NCBI RefSeq assembly: GCF_000959525.1
Contig: NZ_CP009832.1
Coordinates: forward strand, 1,798,001-1,862,000
Source of the DNA: Burkholderia multivorans ATCC BAA-247
GTDB taxonomy: Bacteria; Pseudomonadota; Gammaproteobacteria; Burkholderiales; Burkholderiaceae
Direction: 5' to 3'
DNA length: 64,000 bases
Shown here: positions 53,858 to 61,800 of the stretch, one piece after another
Layout: every line of letters begins with the position of its first letter
How positions within the stretch are numbered: the first letter of the stretch is position 1
Program-made: the position numbers and the translations under genes
The notes under the pieces: generated by a model
What the model was told of the DNA's origin: nothing
Databases searched by the model: none
The model's input: the letters and a program-made list of their open reading frames with translations, nothing else

Positions 53858-55603
53858 TTACGTGCTCAGCGCATCGACGCCGTCGTGCGCGCGCGTGCGC
53901 ACCGGCGACGTATCGCTGACGATCCGTCCGTTCTCGAGCTTCAGCAGGCGGTCGGCGAGCCCGAAATAGCGATCGTCGTGCGTGATGACGATTACGGCCT
54001 TGCCGCGCGCACGCAGCTCGGGCAGCAGCTGCTCGTAGAACACGGCCTTGAAGGTCGGATCCTGATCGGCCGCCCATTCGTCGAACAGATAGAACGGCCG
54101 ATCCTCCAGATAGGCGACGACGAGCGCGAGCCGCTTGCGCTGGCCGGTCGACAGCGCGCGCGTCGAAAACGCGCCGTCGACGACCTTCACCTTGTGGTCG
54201 AGCGCGAGCTTCGCGATCAGCGCGTTCGCGCGCGCATCGGCCTGTGCGCGGTCGGGATCGTCCGGATCGACGATGCCGATCAGCGCATCGAACAGATGGA
54301 AATCGTTGAACACCGCGCTGAAGCGCTGCCGGTACGCCGCGCGCTCGCGCCAGCCGATCGCGCGGCCGTCGACTTCGATCGTGCCTTCTTCGGGTTCGTA
54401 CAGGCCCGTCAGCACTTTCGCGAGCGTCGTCTTGCCGCTGCCGTTGCCGCCGACGATGAACACGAGCTCGCCGGGGCGGATCGTCAGGTCGACCGGTCCG
54501 ATCCGGAACATCCGCTCGTCGCGTTCGTGGAAGTAAGCATGCGTGACGCCGCGCAGCGCGATGGCGCCGGCCGGCGGCACGTCGGGCGCCTCGCTCGCCG
54601 GCGGCACCGTGCGCAGTGCGCCGAATTCCGCCATGACGCCTTCGATGCGTGCGAGCGACACGCGCGCGGCATTGACGGTCGGCAGATTGTTCAGCAGCCC
54701 GTCGAGCGGCACGAGCATGAACAGGAACACGACGACGTAGCCGGCCGCGGCAGCCGGGTCGGCGTGCACGCCGAGCGCCGGCCAGAACGACGCGACGCCG
54801 AGAAACGCATAGAACAGGAAGATGATCCAGCCGACGCCGACCGCATACGCGCTGAACGCGCGGCGCCGATGATCGCGCACTTCGCCGATCGCGGCGCCGA
54901 GCTGGCCGTCGACGAACTGGCGCGCGCGCGCGTCGTGCAGCTTAAGTTCCTTCGCGCCGGAGAACAGCGCGCCGAGATAGCCGAACAGACGGTCCTGCGC
55001 ACGACCGGCCGCTTCGAGCGACGCGATCGCGCGGCGGTCGCCGGTGTGATAGCCGAGCGAGCCGGCGACGATGGCCGCGAGCGCGAGCAGACAGACGGGC
55101 CACGACAGCCACGCGAGATAGCCGAGGCAGCCGAACACGATCGAGCCGTGCATCACGAGGTTCGGCAGCGCGAAAAACAGCATCGATACGTTCGTCGCGT
55201 CGTCGGTCAGCACCGACTGCACGGGCGCCGCGCCGATCCGTTCGATGTCGCGCAGCTCGGCCGCGCCGACGCGGCGCGCGAGATGCACGCGCAGCCGCGC
55301 CATCGTGTCCTGCGACAGCCGCGCGAACAGCGTGCCCGACACGATCCGCGTGACGAGCGCGATCACCGCGCACAGCGCGAAACGCCACGCGAGCGCGGCG
55401 TCGGCCGCGTCGGGCTGCGCGAGCGCACGGTTCAGTGTCGCGACGAGCAGCACGCTCGCGATGCCGTTCAGCACGCAGGCGACGAGCGCGAGCGCGAACG
55501 ACGCGCGGCTTTCGCGCAGCAGCGCGAGGATCAGGCGCGTCGCGGGGCGGGCGGGCGCGGCATCGGGAGACGGCGGGGAAGTGGGCTCGTGGGCGGCGGT
55601 CAT
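53858..55603 (-). CDS. orbE: Siderophore ABC exporter OrbE (PvdE-like, cyclic-peptide type)
   Basis: A 581-residue fused exporter half-transporter of the PvdE/SyrD type. The N-terminal ~330 residues hold six membrane segments (FALALVACVLNGIASVLLVATLN, FALCAVIALVTRIVSGTLFA, VGWIIFLFYAFLGVASFWPALG). The C-terminal ATPase has GGNGSGKTT, the variant signature LSTGQRKRLALVVA, Walker B PFYLFDEWAADQDP and H-loop ITHDDRYFGLAD. It probably exports ornibactin or its precursor to the periplasm. Start ATG at 55601-55603 is preferred; TTG at 55609 is two codons upstream. It is divergent from orbI with its own OrbS-type promoter. Confidence 0.92.
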   Translation of the reverse strand: MTAAHEPTSPPSPDAAPARPATRLILALLRESRASFALALVACVLNGIASVLLVATLNRALAQPDAADAALAWRFALCAVIALVTRIVSGTLFARLSQDTMARLRVHLARRVGAAELRDIERIGAAPVQSVLTDDATNVSMLFFALPNLVMHGSIVFGCLGYLAWLSWPVCLLALAAIVAGSLGYHTGDRRAIASLEAAGRAQDRLFGYLGALFSGAKELKLHDARARQFVDGQLGAAIGEVRDHRRRAFSAYAVGVGWIIFLFYAFLGVASFWPALGVHADPAAAAGYVVVFLFMLVPLDGLLNNLPTVNAARVSLARIEGVMAEFGALRTVPPASEAPDVPPAGAIALRGVTHAYFHERDERMFRIGPVDLTIRPGELVFIVGGNGSGKTTLAKVLTGLYEPEEGTIEVDGRAIGWRERAAYRQRFSAVFNDFHLFDALIGIVDPDDPDRAQADARANALIAKLALDHKVKVVDGAFSTRALSTGQRKRLALVVAYLEDRPFYLFDEWAADQDPTFKAVFYEQLLPELRARGKAVIVITHDDRYFGLADRLLKLENGRIVSDTSPVRTRAHDGVDALST

Positions 55604-55722
55604 CGGCAACGTCGGTCAAGGGAAACAGGGGAAACGGATAGCGGACAGCGGACGCAATCGCGTCGAAACGGGCGTAATCGCATCGGCCGCGCCGGGCGGG
55701 GTCCGCGCTGTCCTTCCTGATA

Positions 55723-55748
55723 GACGAACGAGCGCGGCAAATCTTTAG
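55723..55748 (-). promoter_or_regulatory. OrbS-dependent promoter of orbE
   Basis: On the minus strand TAAA (55748-55745), an 18-nt spacer and CGTC (55726-55723) occur, with GTT directly before CGTC as in the other two orb promoters. The spacer is one base longer than at orbH and orbI if TAAA is aligned strictly. It lies about 120 bp upstream of the orbE start. Confidence 0.75.
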
Positions 55749-55797
55749 CAATGCTGCGGCCCTGGCGTGTGCGAAACGGGTGTCGATACGAAAAGGT

Positions 55798-55822
55798 AAA
55801 AAATCGCGCGCGTCGTTCGTCA
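55798..55822 (+). promoter_or_regulatory. OrbS-dependent promoter of orbI
   Basis: TAAA (55798-55801), 17-nt spacer, CGTC (55819-55822). It is nearly the same as the orbH promoter, sharing GGTAAAAAAT and GTTCGTC. It lies 69 bp upstream of the orbI start and is back to back with the orbE promoter. Confidence 0.85.
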
Positions 55823-55890
55823 CACCAGTGAAGCCGCCCGAAGCGGCCCCGAGACTTGGCCGAAGCGGCCGGACCGAAGGACTTCACGCC

Positions 55891-58800
55891 ATGACGAGTT
55901 TCCCGACTGCGTTGCACCACCGAATCCGCGAACTGGCGCAGCACGCGCCCGATGCGCCCGCGCTCGCGGCGCCTTTCCAGAACGATCTGCGCCTGTCGCG
56001 CGGCGCGCTCGATGCGTGCGCATCGCGGCTCGCGCAGCAGCTGCGTGCAGCCGGCGTCGGCGCGGAAGTGCGCGTCGGCGTCTGCGTCGAGCGCTCGTGC
56101 GCGCTGTTCGTCGCGCTGCTCGCGGTGCTGAAGGCGGGCGGCGTATTCGTGCCGCTCGATCCGCGCCATCCGGCCGCCCGGCTCGACTGGATCGTCGGCG
56201 ACGCGCAGCTGCGCTACGGGATCGTCGATGCGGCCGGGCGCGCGGCGCTGCGCACGCCGTTCGAGCACGCGTTCGACGTCGCCGACGCGATGGCCGCCGC
56301 CGCACATGCCGGCGCGGCCGGCGTATCGGACGGCCCGTGCGTGGCCGTGCATGCGCGCTCGGCCGCATACATGATCTATACGTCCGGTTCGACCGGCACG
56401 CCGAAGGCGGTCGTCGTCGAACACGGGCCGCTCGCCGCGCACTGCGACGCGCTCGCGGCCGCGCTGCCGATCCGCGCGGACGATCGGCTGCTGCATTTCG
56501 CGTCGGTCAATTTCGACGCCGCGCACGAATGCTGGCTCGCGCCGCTCGCGCTCGGCGCCAGCGTGACGATCGCGCCGCCGCAGCCGTTCGCGCCGGACGC
56601 CGCGCATGCGCTGATGGTGCGCGACGCGATCAGCGTAGCCGCGTTTCCGCCCGCCTATCTGCGCGAATTCGCGAACGTCGCCGCGCGCGACGGCGTGCCG
56701 CCCGCGCTGCGCGTGCTCGCGTTCGGCGGCGAAGCGCTGCCGCAGCAGGCATTCGAATTCGTGCGCCGCACGTTTCCTGCGGTGCGGCTCGTGAACGGCT
56801 ACGGGCCGACCGAGGCCGTGATTTCGCCGATGCTGTGGCCGGTCGAGCCGGGCGAGACGCCGGTGCTGAATGCGGACGATGCGTATGCGGCGCTGCCGAT
56901 CGGGCGCCCGATCGGCCCGCGCGTCGCGCGCATCGACCGCAGCGACGCCGCGGCTGACGCCGGCGAGTTGCTGCTCGGCGGCCTGTGCGTCGCGCGCGGC
57001 TACCACGGGCGGCCTGCGCTGACCGCCGAGCGCTTCGTGCCGGACGCGGACGGCGCGCCCGGCGCGCGTGTATATCGCACCGGCGATCTCGTGCGTTTTC
57101 GCGACGACGGCGCATTCGACTACATCGGCCGCGTCGACGATCAGGTCCAGGTGCGTGGCGTACGCGTCGAACCGGCGGAAATCGCCGCCTGCCTGCGCGC
57201 GCATCCGGCGGTGGCCGATGCCGCGGTCATCGCCGAAACCGGCGCGGGCCCGACGCGGCTGATCGCATGCATCGCGCTGCGCGCGGCAATCGACGATGCG
57301 GCGCTCGGCGCGCACGTCGCCGCGCAGCTGCCGGCCGCGTGGCAGCCGCACCGTTTCGTGCGCTGCGACGCACTGCCGTACACGCTCAACGGCAAACTCG
57401 ACCGTGCGGCGCTGCGCGAGCGCATCGCCGCTGCGCGTACCGCGCAGCAGGGCGGCGACGCGCCGCGCACGCCGACCGAGCAGCAGCTCGCGGCGCTGTG
57501 GCAAACGCTGCTCGCGCTCGATGCCGCGCCGTCGCGCGACGATTGTTTCGTGTCGCTCGGCGCCGATTCGCTTGGCGTGATGCAGTTGCAGGCCGCGATT
57601 CGCGCGTCGATGCGCGTGAATCTGCGGCTCGATACGCTGTTTGCCGATCCGTCGCTCGCGGAGCTCGCCGCCACGATCGACGGTGCGGAGCGCGAGACGG
57701 GCGCGCCGCTCGCCGCGATTGCCGCGCGCCGCACGACGCCGAGTGCCGGTGCGGCGCACGTCGACCGCGCGGCGTCGCTCGCGCAGCAACGCTTCTGGGT
57801 GCTCGCGCAGACGCGCGACGCAAGCGCCGCGTACCACATCGCCGCGCACTGGACGATCGACGGCGCGCTCGACCGTGCCGCGCTGCAGCGCGCGCTCGAC
57901 CATCTGATCGAGCGGCACGAGGCGTGGCGCACGACGCTCGTTGACAACGACGACGGCATCGTGATGCAGCGCATTCATGCGCGACTGCCGGTAACGATCG
58001 TCGACGTCGATCTGCGCGGCTTGCCGCCGGCGGCGCGCGACGCGGAGGCCGCGCGGCTCGCGGAGCGCGACGCCGGCACGCCGTTCGATCTCGCGCGCGG
58101 GCCGCTCGTGCGCGCGACGCTCGTCGCGCTCGCCGACGATCGCCATCGGCTGCTGCTGACCGCGCATCACGCGGTCAGCGACGGCTGGAGTTCGCGCTGC
58201 GCGTTCGACGAGCTGTCGGCCGCCTATCGCGCGTATGCAGCAGGCCGGGCGCCGTCGCTGCCCGCGCTGCCGATCCAGTACGCCGACTACGCGGAGTGGC
58301 AGCGCGAGATGCTCGCGAACGGCGAGGCCGAGCGCCAGCTCGACTACTGGCGCGGCGCATTGCGCGACGCGCCGGGCCCGATCGCGCTGCCGCTCGACCG
58401 TCAGCCGCCGGCCACGCGCACGCTGCGCGGCGCGCGCGTCAGCGTGCGCGTGCCCGATGCGGTCGCGGCCGACGTGCGCCAACTCGCGCGCGACGCGCAC
58501 GCGAGCGTGTTCGTCGTGCTGGTCGCGGCGTTCGACGCATGGCTCGCGCGGCTCACCGGCGAAACCGACGTCGTCGTCGCGGTGCCGGTCGCGCATCGGC
58601 AGCGTGAGGAAACGCGCGCGCTGCTCGGGCTGTTCCTGAACACCGTCGCCCTGCGTGTACGCGTCGCGCCGGCCCAGCCGTTCCGCGCGCTCGTCGATGC
58701 CGCGCGCAGCGCCGCGCTCGAAGCGGTCGCGCATCAGGACGTGCCGTTCGAGCGTGTCGTCGATGCGGTGAAGCCGCCGGTCAGGCGCGGCGACGAATGG

Positions 58801-61800
58801 CTGCGCGTGAAGTTCGCCCAGCAGTTCGACGCGCGGCACGACAGCGTGCTGCCGGGCGCAACGGCGGTCGCGACGCCGGGGCCGGACCTCGCGGCGCGCT
58901 TCGATTTCGCGGTCGACTTCACCGACGACGCGAGCGGCATCGAACTCGTCGCCGCCTATGCGACCGACTGCATCGATGCGGATACCGCGCGCGCGTGGCT
59001 CGACAGCTATGCGGCGCTGCTCGCGTCGGCCGTGCGCGATCCGCAATGCGCGACGGCCGCGCTGCCGTGCGACGGTGCGCCCGCGTCGCGGCAGCCGCGC
59101 GACGGCCGTGCGTTGCGTGTCGAGCATGCGGACGTCGTGGCCGCGTTCGCGCGCCAGGCGGCCGCGTATCCGCATCGGATCGCCGTGGCGGACGCCGCGT
59201 CGTCGCTGAGCTTTGCCGAACTCGACGATACGTCGAACCGCGTCGCCCGCGCGCTGCAGCAGCGCGGCGTGTCCGCCGAAGCGCCCGTCATCGTCTGTAT
59301 CGAGCGCTCGGTGCGCTTCGTCGTCGGGCTGCTTGGTGCGCTGAAGGCCGGCGCACTCGCCGTGCTGCTCGATCCGGCCCAACCGGCCGCGCGCCTCGCC
59401 GCGGCGGCGGCGGACTGCGGTGCGCGCTGCGCGCTCGTCGCAAACACATCTGCATGGCCGCTCGACACGTGCGCACAGCCGCTCGACGTCGACGCGCTCG
59501 CGCACGACGCGACGCTCGCGACGGCAGCCGGTGTGCGCGTCGCGCCGCATCCGGAGCAGGGCGCGTATCTGATCTACACGTCGGGGTCGACCGGTACGCC
59601 GAAGGGCGTCGTCGTATCGCATCGCGCACTTGCCGACTACGTGCAGGGGCTGCTCGACGAGCTCGCGTTCGCGCCCGAGGCGTCGTTCGCGATGGTCTCG
59701 ACGGTCGCGGCCGATCTCGGTCATACGACGCTGTTCGGCGCGCTCTGCAGCGGCCGGACGCTGCATCTGCTGCCCGCATCGTGCGCGTTCGATCCCGACG
59801 CGTTCGCGGACGAAATGCGCCACCGCGAGGTCGGCGTGCTGAAGATCGTGCCGAGCCATCTGCAGGCGCTGCTCGACGCACGCGTACCGGCCGACGTGCT
59901 GCCGCGCCATGCGCTCGTCACGGGCGGCGAGACGCTTACGTGGGCGCTGGTCGCGCGCGTCGCGGCGCTCGCGCCGGCATGCCGCGTGATCAACCATTAC
60001 GGACCGACCGAAGCGACGGTCGGCGCGCTCGCGTGCGACGCCGCGTCGATCGCCGCCGACGCGCGCGATCCGGCGGCCGGCGTACCGCTCGGCGTGCCGC
60101 TGCCGAACGCACGCGCGCTCGTGCTCGACGCGTTCGGCGCCTGCGTGCCGCCCGGTGCGACGGGCGAACTCCATCTCGGCGGCCCGGGCGTCGCGCGCGG
60201 CTATCTGAACCGGCCCGCGCAGACGGCCGAGCGCTTCGTGCCCGATCCGTTCACGCCCGGTGCGCGGCTCTACCGCACCGGCGATCGCGTGCGGCTCGGC
60301 ACCGACGGCCGCATCGCGTTTCTCGGCCGGATCGACGACCAGGTGAAGATTCGCGGCTACCGCGTCGAGCCCGGCGAAGTCAGCGCGGCCGTGCGCGCGG
60401 CCGGCCCGATCGCGCAGGCCGAAACGCTCGCGATCGAACACGACGGCCGGCTGCGCCTCGCGACCTTCGTCGTCACGCGCGACGGTGCCGCATTCGACGA
60501 AGCGGCGCTGCGCACGGCGCTCGCCGCGATGCTTCCCGACTACATGGTGCCTGCGCAGTGCGTCGCGCTTGCGCGTCTGCCGGTCACCGCGAACGGCAAG
60601 ATCGACCGCGCGGCGCTGCGCGAGCTGGCGGCGCGACCGGTCGAGCATGCATCGGGCGATGCGCCGCAAGGGCTCGCCGAAACGGTGCTCGCCGAGGTGT
60701 GGCAGGCCGTGCTGAAAGCGCCGCGCGTCGGCCGCCACGACAACTTCTTCGAGCTCGGCGGCGATTCGATCCTCGTGCTGCAGGTGATTGCGCGCGCGCG
60801 CAAGCGCGGCGTGCGCTTCACGCCGAAACAGCTGTTCGACGGCCCGACGCTCGCCGAGCTCGCGCGCGTTGCGAAGGTCGACGCCGCCGCGACGCCGCAG
60901 CCGGCCGCCGAGCCTGCGTCGTCCGCCGGCGCCGATATCCAGACGCTCACGCCCGCGCAGCAGCGCTTTTTCGCGCTCGACCTGCCGAATCGCGGCCACT
61001 GGAACCAGTCGGTCGCGTTCGACGTACGCGGGCCGTTCGATGCCGACGCATTCGCGCGCGCGTTCGATGCGGTGCTCACGCATCACGCGGCGTTTCGCCA
61101 GCGTTTCGCGCGCGGCACGGACGGCACGTGGCATGCGACCGACGCGGCGAAGCCGTACGATGCGCTGCCGTTCGTCGAGGTCGTCGCGCACGACGAAGCC
61201 GACGCGCTCGCGCGCTTCGATGCGCTGCAGCGCCGCCTCGATCTCGCGCGCGGCCCGCTCGCCTGCGCCTGTGCGGCGCGGTTGCCGGACGGGTCGACGC
61301 GGTTGTATCTGGCGATTCATCATCTGATCGTCGACGGCGTGTCGTGGCGCATCGTGTTCGACGATCTCGATGCCGCCTACCGTGCCGCCTGCGAGCGTAT
61401 GCCGCCGCGGCTGTCGGCGCCCGGCCTGCGCGCCGGTGCCTGGGCCGCGCGCCTCGCGCGTGCCGCGACCGGTCCGGCGTCGCCGTTCGCGGCTGAAACC
61501 GCTTACTGGGCCGCCGCCGCAGAAGGCGACGAACTCGAGCCCGACCGGCCCGACGCGCGTGCGACGAATGCCGACGCGGCCGTCGTCGTACAGACGATCG
61601 ACGCGACGCTGACGCGCGCCGCACTCACCGACGCGCACGCGGCTTACCGCACGCAGACGATCGAGCTGCTGTGCGCGGCGCTTGCGATCGCGCTGGCCGG
61701 CTCGCGCGGCGCATCGTCGTGTCGCGTCGAACTCGAAGGACACGGGCGCGAGGCGCTGTTCGACGATGCGGACGCGAGCCGCACGGTCGGCTGGCTGACG

